A DNA stretch of 64,000 bases from Pseudomonas moorei. GTDB lineage: Bacteria > Pseudomonadota > Gammaproteobacteria > Pseudomonadales > Pseudomonadaceae. The notes below the pieces were generated by a model that had not been told where the DNA came from, did no database searches, and was given only the letters and a program-made list of their open reading frames with translations. A program made the translations under genes and the position numbers. Below, in pieces: positions 17,335 to 26,749 of the stretch (the stretch's first letter is position 1; the number at the start of each line of letters is the position of its first letter). The stretch is taken from the NCBI RefSeq assembly GCF_008801475.1, contig NZ_VZPP01000008.1, positions 62,001 through 126,000 on the forward strand, given 5' to 3'.

Positions 17335-18243
17335 ATGAACGCTCATTCGCCGTATCGAAAAACAATCTGTGCCGGATTGATCAGTGTTGCGCTCGCCGCC
17401 GGCGCTGCGCTGGCGCAAGCCGCGGAACCCGCGCCGGTGCGTATAGGCTGGGTCAACTGGTCGGACACCGAGATCACCGTCAAGCTGGCCACCACGGCCC
17501 TGGAGGACCATCTCAAGCAGCCGGTGAAACTGGTCATGGCCGACATCGGCATCCAGTTCCAGGCGTTGGCCAACGGCAATATCGACCTGATCCCGATGGT
17601 CTGGCTGCCGAGCACCCACAAGGCCTTCTACGACAAGTACAAGGACAGACTCGAAGACCTCGGCGTGCTCTATGAAGGGCGGATCGGCATGGCCGTGCCC
17701 ACCTCGATACCGGTCAGCGAGGTGGCCAGCGTCGAGGACCTGAACAAGCCCGAAGTCAGGGCGAAGTTCGACGGCAAGATCCTCACCTCAGAGGTGGGCA
17801 ATGGCCAGTACAAGCTCACGGTCAAAGCCATCGACGAATACAAGCTCGACGGCTACAAACTGGTGGCGTCCTCGGAAACCGGCATGCTCAACGAGCTCGA
17901 TCGCAACCTCAAGCGGGACAAATGGTCGTTGGTCAATGCCTGGAGCCCGCACTGGATGTTCTCCAAATGGTCGCTGCGTTACCTGGATGACCCCAAGCAA
18001 ATCTTCGGTGGCGCCGAGCAGATCCACGCCATGGCCCGCAAGGGTTTCAGCCAGGAGTACCCGGAAGTGGTGTACTTCTTCGCTCACTACTCGATTCCCA
18101 GGGCCGACCTGGAAGCGCTGATGATGCAGTCGCGGCAGAGTTCTCCCGACAAGGTCGTCGCCGACTACTACGCCGCCAACAAGTCGCGCTTCGAAGCGAT
18201 GTTCGAGGGCAGCGAGCAGAGGGTCAGCAGTCGGCAGCCTTGA
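17335..18243 (+). CDS. Betaine/choline-type ABC substrate-binding protein (OpuAC domain)
   Basis: This 302-residue periplasmic protein has a signal peptide ending near AQAAEP. The mature protein begins VRIGWVNWSDTEITVKLA and contains MVWLPSTH, AVPTSIP, GQYK and SPHWMFSKW. The Trp residues that form the aromatic cage for quaternary ammonium groups in OpuAC/ChoX-type proteins are visible (W in VNW, VW, PHW). AGGAAG lies 7 bases before the ATG, and AATAACAA at 17307-17314 is a Crc/Hfq-type CA motif. No permease or ATPase follows, so it probably feeds a betaine transporter encoded elsewhere. It is divergent from the demethylase and probably supplies its substrate. Confidence 0.87.
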   Translation: MNAHSPYRKTICAGLISVALAAGAALAQAAEPAPVRIGWVNWSDTEITVKLATTALEDHLKQPVKLVMADIGIQFQALANGNIDLIPMVWLPSTHKAFYDKYKDRLEDLGVLYEGRIGMAVPTSIPVSEVASVEDLNKPEVRAKFDGKILTSEVGNGQYKLTVKAIDEYKLDGYKLVASSETGMLNELDRNLKRDKWSLVNAWSPHWMFSKWSLRYLDDPKQIFGGAEQIHAMARKGFSQEYPEVVYFFAHYSIPRADLEALMMQSRQSSPDKVVADYYAANKSRFEAMFEGSEQRVSSRQP

Positions 18244-18246
18244 GAC

Positions 18247-18312
18247 CGCCTTCGCTGGCTTGCCGGTGAAGGCGTCCATGAGATCGCTATCGCCAGCAAG
18301 CCGGCTCACAGG
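18247..18312. repeat. REP-like hairpins after the betaine-binding gene
   Basis: CGCCTTCGCTGGCTTGCCGG with GAAGGCG forms a hairpin at 18247-18274, and an inverted REP half (TCGCCAGCAAGCCGGCTCACAGG) ends near 18312. It lies between convergent genes and probably terminates the betaine gene. Confidence 0.6.
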
Positions 18313-18375
18313 ATTAGTTGAAAACCGGCAGCAGGCGCACGTGTGGCCGATCGATCAAGTCGCAGAAAATCCGCG

Positions 18376-19320
18376 CTAAGTGGCCATGGAAGGTTGCGGC
18401 GCGCGATGACAATTCAGGCACCAAACGACGCCTGTCACCAGCAGTGCGATGGCGGCCAGCTCATACCCGTCGGGTAGCCGTTGCTCCCATAAAAAACCAA
18501 AAACGAGCGCCGCCAACGTTTCGATCACGAGCACTTGCCCACTGAGTGCCAACGGCAGGAGCCGGCTGGCCTGGTTCCAGCATGCCCCTCCCACCACCGA
18601 CGACAAAAGTGCCACGCCACCGGCCACCATGAGCCAATGCAGACCCTCGGACGTACCCGGTGTGTCTGCCTGAAAACCGAATACCGGTACCGCCAACAGC
18701 AGTGATTGAGCACCGGTCACTACCCCGGTCAACAGTGCCCAGTCAGGGGAGGAGACGCCGGCCACTTGCACTAACCGCCGGGTATTGCTGACCGCGAACC
18801 AACTCCAGGTCAGCAATGCGCCTGACGCGCATAAAATCCCGGCGATGTTCGTCGATGTATCGTGCCTGTCGCCATTGATCAGTGCGTGCCAGCTGATCAG
18901 CACGACCCCCGCGACAGCGCAGCAAAGCGAAGGGAAGAGCTTTCGCAAGGAAACGGCGTTGGCGTCATGACGCCCGGCCAGGGTGACGAGCACCGGAATG
19001 AGCCCGACGATCAGGGACGTGGTAGCGATGCCCACCAACTGGACACCGGTGCCCACCAGTGCGTAGTAAACGAGGTTGCCGATCAGGCTCAGCCAGAAGA
19101 GCGATTTCCAGTCGGCGACGGTGAGACTGGCGCAGACACGCCTCCAGCGCGGCATGAGCAGGACGGCCGAGAGGGCGCCGTAGCACAGGAACCTCAGGAC
19201 CGCGAACTGCAAGCCGCTCAACCCCGGCGTCAGCTGTGGGCCGAGGAAAATCACCCCCCAACACAGGCCCGCGCACACCCCGTAGCCGGCGCCCTTCAAC
19301 AGTGATCGATCAGCAAACAT
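18376..19320 (-). CDS. EamA/DMT-family transporter
   Basis: This 314-residue inner-membrane protein has ten predicted hydrophobic segments in two EamA repeats; the second repeat ends AALVFGFLWEQRLPDGYELAAIALLVTGV, a typical EamA ending. Such proteins export amino acids or other metabolites. I chose the ATG at 19320 (MFADRSLLKG). The upstream open frame to 19545 is hydrophilic, has no start signal and overlaps the AraC gene. It lies 80 bases downstream of the AraC regulator on the same strand, a common arrangement for a regulated exporter. Confidence 0.83.
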   Translation of the reverse strand: MFADRSLLKGAGYGVCAGLCWGVIFLGPQLTPGLSGLQFAVLRFLCYGALSAVLLMPRWRRVCASLTVADWKSLFWLSLIGNLVYYALVGTGVQLVGIATTSLIVGLIPVLVTLAGRHDANAVSLRKLFPSLCCAVAGVVLISWHALINGDRHDTSTNIAGILCASGALLTWSWFAVSNTRRLVQVAGVSSPDWALLTGVVTGAQSLLLAVPVFGFQADTPGTSEGLHWLMVAGGVALLSSVVGGACWNQASRLLPLALSGQVLVIETLAALVFGFLWEQRLPDGYELAAIALLVTGVVWCLNCHRAPQPSMAT

Positions 19321-19400
19321 TTCACCCGCGCCCCCACACCGCAAAGCCTGCAGTCTGGAGCGATTGATCCGGGAAATATTGTCGATAACTCCTGGCTTTT

Positions 19401-20126
19401 TTACCCAGGCTGTTTTTGAGCCTTGCGATAAACCGCCGGGGTTGTAGCGCTCACACGCTGCATGGCACGGGTCAGCGCCGCCTGATCGGAAAAACCGGCA
19501 CGCAAGGCGATGTCCGCTATTGGTAATGCGGTGCCACGCAACCATCGTTGAGCTTCGTGAATGCGCAACTGCGTCAACCAGGCTTGAGGGCTCATCGCGA
19601 ACAATTGCCGGAATCGCTGGTGGAGCTGGCTCATGCTCATGTTGGCTGCTTGAGCCATGGCCTCGTTGCTCCAGTTGGCGCCAGGGTTTGCGCGCAGACG
19701 GGCGATCAACTGCTCCATGGGCGACGAAAAGGCGGTATCCGAGCCGAGCGATGACAGCAGCAGGGGGGCCAGTTGGGAGGCACCGATGGACAGTTGCTCT
19801 TTACCGATCAACTCGGCGAATTCGATCAGACGCCGGGTCGCCGGGGGGATTGGCACGTATATTTGCCGGGCCAGACGCTCCATCTGGAGCGTTTCCAGCG
19901 TCGTCGCTGCACAGTCCAACACCAGAAAACGGCTATCAGCCTGAGCGAGCTGCGAGTGCACTGAGCCAGGCGCTACGAGCGCCGCCAGCGACGGATCGAT
20001 GCAGCCCCCGCGACCGTCCACGTCTATTTCCATCCGACCACACAGCGGCAGTACCCATTGTGCAAAGTCATGGTGGTGGTGAGGGTTTTCCCCCTCGTAG
20101 CGTCGAACTTCAAGGCTTGGAAACAT
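19401..20126 (-). CDS. AraC-family regulator
   Basis: This 241-residue protein has an N-terminal cupin-like sensor with HHHHDFAQWVLPLCGRMEI. The C-terminal part holds two helix-turn-helix motifs: ANWSNEAMAQAANMSMSQLHQRFRQLFAMSPQAWLTQLRI and PIADIALRAGFSDQAALTRAMQRVSATTPAVYR. Together these are the standard AraC DNA-binding domain. It precedes the DMT exporter and probably activates it. The start may be at 20126 or 20 codons further upstream; the 20126 Met fits the domain start better. Bases 20187-20396 contain no gene that I can support. Confidence 0.86.
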   Translation of the reverse strand: MFPSLEVRRYEGENPHHHHDFAQWVLPLCGRMEIDVDGRGGCIDPSLAALVAPGSVHSQLAQADSRFLVLDCAATTLETLQMERLARQIYVPIPPATRRLIEFAELIGKEQLSIGASQLAPLLLSSLGSDTAFSSPMEQLIARLRANPGANWSNEAMAQAANMSMSQLHQRFRQLFAMSPQAWLTQLRIHEAQRWLRGTALPIADIALRAGFSDQAALTRAMQRVSATTPAVYRKAQKQPG

Positions 20127-20396
20127 GGGTGCACCATTGCGGCTGTCTGGCGATTCTAGGTTTGGCGTTCCACCGTGCCCGTGCACCGCACGGGTATCAG
20201 CGTCAGACGTGGGGCAGCGGATTCTAGCACCTGCCGATCAACCCGTTAATCACGCAGGTTGGTGGCTGGACACTTGCGCAAGTAGGCAAAACCGGGCGCT
20301 TTATCTATGGCGCTGGTGAAGGGATCGGCGGTCCCAGGGCGTCTGGCAGACAGAATGCACCCTGTGTGGACGGCCGACCCTATGGCGTGGAAAGGG

Positions 20397-21719
20397 CTAT
20401 ACGCTGCCTTCTACATCGTCCAGGCTGAAGGTCTCGGTGTGGTCATCATAGGAGAAGATTTCAGCGTAACGCCCCCAGGTGATCACGCTCTCCAATGTTT
20501 TCTCCACAAACGCATCGGTCAGTGAATCCTCCAGTTCCTGCTCAAAACGCACCCGCGGCGCGCGGTGGCCGTTTCGTTCCTGCAAGACCTGGCGAATGCG
20601 CGCGGCCAGTGGCACGTGTTTGACCAGGTGTTCGGCAAACAGGGCTTTGCGTTCCTGGGTTCCGTAGTCAGCGAATAGCTTGCCGGCCTCGGTGAGGGTG
20701 ATGTCCGCGCCCTTGAGTTCGGCAAAGCCCAGGTGCTCCAGCATTTCTGCGACCGGGAACAGGTCGTCCACCTCCAGCAAGCGCCGTTCTGCGACGTCGG
20801 GCAGGCCTGCTTCACCGTTATACGGCTCGGCCGCCAGCGTTTCGATCAGGCCGGCGATGAGGTTGGTGGAAACTTCCGGCAGCGGGCTGCCCATTTTCAG
20901 TTCGGCTTTGCCGGTGCTGGCATCGGCGCTGCGGCGGTCTGTCATCAAGGCATAGATGTCGTCGACCATTTGCCGAAAGGTCGGGTCCAGGCGGTTGCGC
21001 GGATGCTCGAAAGGCACTTTGATTTCGGCGACCACACGCCCTGGGTTTGATGACAGGACCAGAATGCGGTCGCACATCAAAACCGCTTCTTCGATGTTGT
21101 GGGTCACGATCAGGATGGATTTGATCGGCAGTTGCTTGCCGCTCCACAAGTCCAGCAGGTCAGTGCGTAGGGTCTCGGCGGTCAGCACGTCCAGTGCGGA
21201 AAAGGGCTCATCCATTAACAGCAGGGTGGGGTTCACCACCAGGGCGCGGGCAAATCCGACCCGTTGGCGCATGCCACCGGACAACTCCCGGGGGTAGGCG
21301 TTTTCGAACCCGTCGAGGCCGATCAGGTCAATCGCCGCCAGTGCGCGCTTGCGGGCAGCCTTGCGTTCGACCTGGAGCGCCTGAAGACCGGCTTCCACGT
21401 TTTCGAGGACCGTCAGCCAAGGGAACAGCGCAAAGGTCTGAAAGACCATCGCGACACCTTCGGCCGGCCCGGTGAGCAAGTCACCGTTGTAGCGAACTTC
21501 CCCCGACGACGGCGCTATCAGGCCGGCAATGATGCGCAGCAAGGTGGATTTGCCGGAACCCGAGCGGCCCAGCATGCCGACGATCTCGCCTTCTCGCAGG
21601 GTCAGGTCGACATCGCTGAGCACTTGCAACTCGTCCTTGCCCTTGCCAAACGCCCGGCTCACGTTGTTCAGCGCATAGATTTCGGGGGATGCCTGTGTGT
21701 GTTCTGTAAAGGTATTCAT
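20397..21719 (-). CDS. NitT/TauT-type ABC ATPase with AAA-associated C-terminal domain
   Basis: This 440-residue protein has an ABC ATPase core: Walker A GRSGSGKST, Q-loop VFQTFALFPW, signature LSGGMRQRVGFARAL, Walker B LLLMDEP and the switch His in VTHNIEEA. It has an extra domain of about 170 residues at the C-terminus, known in families of nitrate/sulfonate/bicarbonate-type importers as the AAA-associated domain. The permease gene is 14 bases upstream on the same strand. No periplasmic binding protein is encoded nearby, which is typical of this two-gene arrangement. The transported substrate is not known. Confidence 0.87.
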   Translation of the reverse strand: MNTFTEHTQASPEIYALNNVSRAFGKGKDELQVLSDVDLTLREGEIVGMLGRSGSGKSTLLRIIAGLIAPSSGEVRYNGDLLTGPAEGVAMVFQTFALFPWLTVLENVEAGLQALQVERKAARKRALAAIDLIGLDGFENAYPRELSGGMRQRVGFARALVVNPTLLLMDEPFSALDVLTAETLRTDLLDLWSGKQLPIKSILIVTHNIEEAVLMCDRILVLSSNPGRVVAEIKVPFEHPRNRLDPTFRQMVDDIYALMTDRRSADASTGKAELKMGSPLPEVSTNLIAGLIETLAAEPYNGEAGLPDVAERRLLEVDDLFPVAEMLEHLGFAELKGADITLTEAGKLFADYGTQERKALFAEHLVKHVPLAARIRQVLQERNGHRAPRVRFEQELEDSLTDAFVEKTLESVITWGRYAEIFSYDDHTETFSLDDVEGSV

Positions 21720-21733
21720 GACATCGAATCCCG

Positions 21734-23476
21734 TTAGTTGAGACGGAGTTTGTTTTCAGCAATGGCGTACATCGGCCGCCATACTGCGCGATTGAAGGCC
21801 ACGACGAAGAGCGACATCACCACCACGCCCAAGGCGATTTTAGGGAAGTCACCGGCCGCCGTGTTCTCGGCAATGTAGGCGCCCAGGCCATGTGCCACGA
21901 CCTTGTCCTGTCCCCATGAAACGAATTCGGACACGATACTGGCGTTCCACGCGCCGCCCGAGGCTGTAATCGCTCCGGTCACGTAATACGGGAAGATGCC
22001 CGGCAGCATCACTTTGCGCCACCACAACCAGCCGCGAATGCGGAAGTTGGTTGCGGCCTCGCGGAAGTCATTGGGGAATGCGCTGGCGCCGGCAATAACG
22101 TTGAACAGGATGTACCACTGCGTGCCCAGCACGATCAGCGGACTCAGCCAGATGTCCGGGTTCAACTGGTAGCGCAGGATCACGATGACAAACACCGGGA
22201 ACAACAGGTTCGCAGGAAAGGCTGCGAGGAACTGCGCCAGTGGCTGGATTTTTTCCGCCAGGTGCGGACGCAAACCGATCATCACCCCCAGCGGCACCCA
22301 AATCAGCGAGGCCACGGCAATCAACAACGCCACCCGAACCAGGGTAATCAGCCCCATGCCGAGCACATGCCCGACTTCACCGAGTGTCACTTCGCTGCTC
22401 ATGTAGAGGGCGATGTGGTACAGCGTGTAGAGGGTCAGCGCGGCAATCAGCGCGCCCCAGAGCCAATCGATCAGGCGTGAGGTGGCCGGGCTCGAAGACA
22501 CGGCGGTGCGGTTCGAGCGCGGCAGGCTGAAACGTCGATTGCCGATTCGGCCGATGGTTCGGGTGATGGGACGCAGCACGCGCTGGACCACGCGCGTGCG
22601 CTGGATCAGCTTCAGCACCCATGATTCCGGCGAACCTGCCTGGGACGCGGTGTTTTCCATGCGGAATTTATCGGCCCAGGCCACCAGCGGCCGGAACAGA
22701 AACTGGTCGTAAATCAGGATGACCGCGATCATCGCCAGAATGACGTAGCCCACGGCGTGCAGGTTTTGCTGCTGGATGGCGACCGCCAGGTATGAACCCA
22801 CGCCAGGCAGCATCACGGTCTTGTCGCCGACGGTGATGGCTTCGGAGGCCACCACGAAGAACCAGCCACCGGACATGCTCATCATCATGTTCCAGACCAG
22901 CCCCGGAATGGCGAAAGGCACGTCGAGCTTCCAGAACTTTTGCCAGCCGGACAATTGAAGGTTGCTGGACACTTCTTCCAGGTCTCGCGGCAGCATGCGC
23001 AGTGACTGGTAGAAGCTGAACGTCATGTTCCATGCCTGACTGGTAAAGATGGCAAAAATGGCGGCGAATTCAGCGCCGAGCACCCGCCCTGGAAACAGCA
23101 GCAGGAAGAACGTCACGGTGAACGAGATGTAGCCCAGTACGGGCACCGATTGCAGGATATCCAGCACCGGCACCAGCAGTTTTTCGGCCCGTCGGCTTTT
23201 GGCGGCCAGGGTTCCGTACAGCAGGGTGAACACCAGGGACGCGGCCATCGCCGCGAGCATGCGCAAGGTCGTGCGCATTGCATATTCGGGAAGGTTGGTC
23301 GGGTCGAGTGAAATGACTTCACCCTGCAAGGTGGACATCGGCGCCCAGGTTTCCCGTGCTGCTATCGAGAAAAACAGCAAGAAACCGATCACCAGCGGCA
23401 GGGCGACCAGATCCCAGCGGTTGGGCAGCAGTCGCAAGGCCGTGGCCGGAATGTAATGACGGAATACTTTGTTCAT
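21734..23476 (-). CDS. Duplicated (fused) ABC permease, NitT/TauT type
   Basis: This 580-residue inner-membrane protein contains two complete permease modules in tandem, residues about 30-270 and 340-575. Each has an EAA-type cytoplasmic loop (SSNLQLSGWQKFWKLDVPFAIPGL; ATNFRIRGWLWWRKVMLPGIFPYY). A single gene thus supplies both halves of the membrane channel. I chose the ATG at 23476 with GGA about 10 bases upstream; the TTG 5 codons earlier is less likely. It is co-transcribed with the ATPase. Confidence 0.85.
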   Translation of the reverse strand: MNKVFRHYIPATALRLLPNRWDLVALPLVIGFLLFFSIAARETWAPMSTLQGEVISLDPTNLPEYAMRTTLRMLAAMAASLVFTLLYGTLAAKSRRAEKLLVPVLDILQSVPVLGYISFTVTFFLLLFPGRVLGAEFAAIFAIFTSQAWNMTFSFYQSLRMLPRDLEEVSSNLQLSGWQKFWKLDVPFAIPGLVWNMMMSMSGGWFFVVASEAITVGDKTVMLPGVGSYLAVAIQQQNLHAVGYVILAMIAVILIYDQFLFRPLVAWADKFRMENTASQAGSPESWVLKLIQRTRVVQRVLRPITRTIGRIGNRRFSLPRSNRTAVSSSPATSRLIDWLWGALIAALTLYTLYHIALYMSSEVTLGEVGHVLGMGLITLVRVALLIAVASLIWVPLGVMIGLRPHLAEKIQPLAQFLAAFPANLLFPVFVIVILRYQLNPDIWLSPLIVLGTQWYILFNVIAGASAFPNDFREAATNFRIRGWLWWRKVMLPGIFPYYVTGAITASGGAWNASIVSEFVSWGQDKVVAHGLGAYIAENTAAGDFPKIALGVVVMSLFVVAFNRAVWRPMYAIAENKLRLN

Positions 23477-24121
23477 ATTCAGTGATTCCAACAGCGTTGT
23501 ATGTGAGGTTCATGACCATCAGCCAACACGTTCTCGAGCACACGCGCCTGAATCTGCTCATAGGCAGTCTAAGCACAACATACGCTTGAAGGTTGGTAAA
23601 ACAGCTGAGAGAGGTCACGCAAACAAACGCTGAAGGCAGGAACAGAAACCGCACGTTTCATCAGCAAGGAAAATTGCTGGATAAATCCTTCACACGGCTC
23701 GATTCAGCTTGGCTTCTGTGTACATGACCCACCGAGAATGGGCAGGGTCCATGGTCGGATACTCCTGTGGTGGGTTGATATGGATAGGCAGGCTGGATAA
23801 GCGAAATGATAGTCCTTCGACTCTAACGCCGCCCAACTGTCAATTTGTGAGTGGCTGGCACCTGGGGCCGGCTGTCAACTCATCGCTTTCCAGAGAAAAG
23901 TATACGGATCAAATTGTTACAAGAGATGAAAAAAACGTAATTTTTGAAGGTTAAAAAATTCACATTTTTATGCAGGGGGGGCGCGCGAAACTTCTTTAGG
24001 AGCCGTGCCGACGAGTCTACGCCGGGATCAACGAAGGGCCGAGAGCCTAATCAATGTAGTGAGTCGGGCAGGGGGGAGCAACGTCGCGCTGTGTGCCTCA
24101 TGCCCAAGGGGTTTCAGTGCA
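23477..24121. other. Long gene-free region, AT-rich in part
   Basis: About 640 bases separate the ABC permease start from the MFS stop. I see no credible gene: the longest frame (81 codons at 23709) has no ribosome site or recognisable product. Bases 23895-23970 are clearly AT-rich compared with the rest of the window, ending at a run of seven G at 23977. It must contain the ABC operon promoter. Confidence 0.6.
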
Positions 24122-25300
24122 TTATTTTTGCACTCTGGCCATCCGCCGACCGCTCATGAAGCACAGGGAACCACCCATCGCAGTCAGTGCGCTTAAGGCA
24201 TAGAACATTGTGGGCGCCGCAGTGTGCATCAGCAGGAAGCCACAAATTACCGGACTCAGGGCACCACCGAAAGCCGCCAAGTTTTGGGCACCGTAGTAGC
24301 TGCCGCGCAGCTCTTCCGGGGCCAGGGTGTCGACGAAGAGGAATTCGGCCGGGTAGATGATCATTTCACCCAGCGTGAAAACGAACATCGCCACGCACCA
24401 ACTCAGCATGTTGTCAGCCAGGCTGAAGCCGATCAGGCCGCAGATGAACAGGCTGGTGCCTCCGGCAATCCAGTAGCGCAGCTTTTCGCGATTGAGGAAC
24501 CGGCCGATCTGGTACTGCAACAGGATCACGCTGATGGCGTTGCAGGCGAGCAGGGCGGCCATGATTTCCAGGGCACGTTTGGAGTCGTGGGTCACCAGCA
24601 GGTATTGCGACAAGTAGAGGGTGTAGCGCCCGTGCACCACCGTACTGAGCAGGCAGCCGCCAGTGAACATGATCAGGGTGCGGTCGTTTTTCAGGGTGAC
24701 CAGCGTCTTGAAGAAGCTTTGCGGTTTACCAATGGCCGGTGTCTGCGCGGCATCGCTGGGGATGCCTACCATCAGGAAAATGCTGAAAAACGCGATGCCG
24801 GCGGCGATCAGGAACGGCGCAATCGGATAGACCCCGGCGATCACCACGCCGAGCATGGGGCCGGTGGCATAGCCGATGTTGGTCAGGGTGTAGCGCAGGG
24901 AAAACGCCTTGGCACGCTGGCCCATGGGCAGGTTTTCGCTGAGGATCGCTTTTGAACCGATGAGAAACAGCGCTGACGCGGTTTCGGTGACCACCAGGCT
25001 CATGGTGGTCAGATAGAGATTTTGGGCAAAGGTCAGCAGTACGAAACCGATGGCGCTGGAGAGCATCGCCAGGATCAGCAATCGGCGCTTTTCCAGGCGG
25101 TCGATGACATAACCGCCATACAGCGCCAGCAGCGTGGCGATGAACACCGCGATACCGAGCAGCAAACCGACGTCCTGTTGGTTGAGGCCCAGCTTGTGGC
25201 TCAGGAACAGCGTGAGCAAGGGGCTGGTAATGGCGCGACTGACCACGATGGTCAGTGAAACGATCATCAAGCGGCGAATAACAAGCGAGTAAGTGGCCAC
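24122..25300 (-). CDS. MFS transporter (MdtH-like)
   Basis: This carrier of about 390 residues has 12 hydrophobic segments and the MFS loop GGYVIDRLEKRRLL after segment two. Its pattern SLRYTLTNIGYATGPMLG in segments four to five is common in MdtH-type exporters. The start is uncertain: I give the GTG at 25300 with AAGGA upstream at a longer than ideal distance. An ATG at 25267 and an ATG at 25357 inside the hairpin are alternatives. It lies downstream of the MmgE/PrpD gene behind a hairpin, so it may or may not belong to that module. Confidence 0.75.
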   Translation of the reverse strand: MATYSLVIRRLMIVSLTIVVSRAITSPLLTLFLSHKLGLNQQDVGLLLGIAVFIATLLALYGGYVIDRLEKRRLLILAMLSSAIGFVLLTFAQNLYLTTMSLVVTETASALFLIGSKAILSENLPMGQRAKAFSLRYTLTNIGYATGPMLGVVIAGVYPIAPFLIAAGIAFFSIFLMVGIPSDAAQTPAIGKPQSFFKTLVTLKNDRTLIMFTGGCLLSTVVHGRYTLYLSQYLLVTHDSKRALEIMAALLACNAISVILLQYQIGRFLNREKLRYWIAGGTSLFICGLIGFSLADNMLSWCVAMFVFTLGEMIIYPAEFLFVDTLAPEELRGSYYGAQNLAAFGGALSPVICGFLLMHTAAPTMFYALSALTAMGGSLCFMSGRRMARVQK

Positions 25301-25342
25301 GGTGGTGCAAATGTCCTTATTCAGGTTTTTGGTGTTCGACCA

Positions 25343-25384
25343 GTCGCCGGACCTCATCGCGAGCAGGTTCGCGATGAGGTCCGG
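25343..25384. terminator. Perfect-arm hairpin with REP core
   Basis: CGCCGGACCTCATCGCGA and TCGCGATGAGGTCCGGCG form an 18-bp perfect stem around a short GCAGGT loop, 15 bases downstream of the MmgE/PrpD stop. It is likely the terminator of the catabolic operon. Confidence 0.75.
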
Positions 25385-25399
25385 CGCACGACGCAGTAC

Positions 25400-26749
25400 T
25401 CAAATCAGCCACCGCTCAAGCGTGCGCACCGATTCCAATTCCTCAATTCGCCACAACTGCCCCAGCAAGCCTTCAGCCTGTTGTCGCGGTAGCACCCGCA
25501 TCGTCAAGCTGAAAAACTTCTCCTCCAGCGCCACGTCACTCAGTGGATTGCCTGGCGCGCCCAATGGCACTTCAACGCACAGGCTTGCCTGCCGACCATC
25601 CACGGTCCGCAGCGTCACCACGGGCTCGCCATCCTCTGGCCGTTGCGGGTCCACTTCCAGATGGATGCGCGATAGCCATTGGGTCATGCGCGGGGCGCTG
25701 CGTTGGTCGTCGTCATAGGCCTGCAACCGGCAATGCCCCTGCACCAGCCGCGCGGCCAAGGCATATGGCAGGCTCATCTGTGCGGCTGCGAGGCTGCTGA
25801 CGTCCTGACCGCCACACATGTCCTGAAGAAACCCGCACAGGGAAACCCGCACGTCTTCGACCTGGTCGACCGCCACATTCAGTTGATCCAGCAGCAAACC
25901 AAGGGCGTCGATGGCCGAATGGGTGCCGCGACAGGAGGCATAGGGTTTGATCGAGCAGCGGGCGAGCTTCCAAACCACACCGAGGTCCGCATCCAGCGCT
26001 TCGGGCGTCGCGGTCGCTGGAGCGAGGGTTTTCAGAAAACCACCCCAGACTTCCTCGAACAACTGCGTCGGCCCGCTGATGCCCTGTTGCGCAAACCGCG
26101 CCGCCAGCAGTCCCCCTTCGGCGGCGCGCCCGCTGTGCAGTTTCTTGCTTTGCGAACCATCGTGGATGAAGGCCCACAGGCCACCGCTGAAGCTGCCGGC
26201 GATGCCCAGCGCCGCCAGGGTTTGCCGCGCATCCAGGCCAAGGATGCGAGCACTGGCCGCCGCTGCGCCGAACACCCCGCAGGTCGCAGTGGAATGCCAA
26301 CCGGCGCCGTTGTGGGCTGAATAGCCACCGCAGGCTTCGAGCACCCGGCGACCGACTTCGTAGCCGATCACTACGGCAGTGATGAACTCACGACCACTCA
26401 CCGGCTGTGGGAGCATTGAAACCGCCGCCATCACCGCCGGCAGGACGACGGCACCGGAGTGATCGCAGCCGCCGGTGTCGTCCAGCTCCAGAGCATGGGC
26501 GGCGACGCCGTTAAGCATCGCTGCCTGAGCCGGGCCAACCTGCAGGTCCGTGCCCCAAACCGGCACGTCACCGGTTTCACTGGCAAACACCTTGCGCGCC
26601 TGTTCCGCGACACCGCCAGCGGCTCCGGCCAGCGTTGCACCGAAGGTATCGAGGATGTGCCGCTTGGCCTGTGTCACCAGCGCAGGCGGTAGATCTTCAA
26701 ACCGCAACTCAACACAGAATTGCGCCAGACGTTGCAGGCGTTCGCTCAT
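25400..26749 (-). CDS. MmgE/PrpD-family protein
   Basis: This 449-residue protein belongs to the family that includes 2-methylcitrate dehydratase PrpD, cis-aconitate decarboxylase and iminodisuccinate epimerase. Family blocks are visible: AKRHILDTFGATLAG, VAAHALELDDTGG, YEVGRRVLEACG, GWHSTATCGVFGAAAASARILG and LARCSIKPYASCRGTHSAIDAL. It is not in a prp operon. Its ATG overlaps the stop of a PuuE-like gene by 4 bases, so it is translationally coupled to it. With a lyase, an amino-acid transporter and two hydrolase-like proteins nearby, an epimerase or dehydratase step on an amino dicarboxylate is plausible. Confidence 0.85.
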   Translation of the reverse strand: MSERLQRLAQFCVELRFEDLPPALVTQAKRHILDTFGATLAGAAGGVAEQARKVFASETGDVPVWGTDLQVGPAQAAMLNGVAAHALELDDTGGCDHSGAVVLPAVMAAVSMLPQPVSGREFITAVVIGYEVGRRVLEACGGYSAHNGAGWHSTATCGVFGAAAASARILGLDARQTLAALGIAGSFSGGLWAFIHDGSQSKKLHSGRAAEGGLLAARFAQQGISGPTQLFEEVWGGFLKTLAPATATPEALDADLGVVWKLARCSIKPYASCRGTHSAIDALGLLLDQLNVAVDQVEDVRVSLCGFLQDMCGGQDVSSLAAAQMSLPYALAARLVQGHCRLQAYDDDQRSAPRMTQWLSRIHLEVDPQRPEDGEPVVTLRTVDGRQASLCVEVPLGAPGNPLSDVALEEKFFSLTMRVLPRQQAEGLLGQLWRIEELESVRTLERWLI

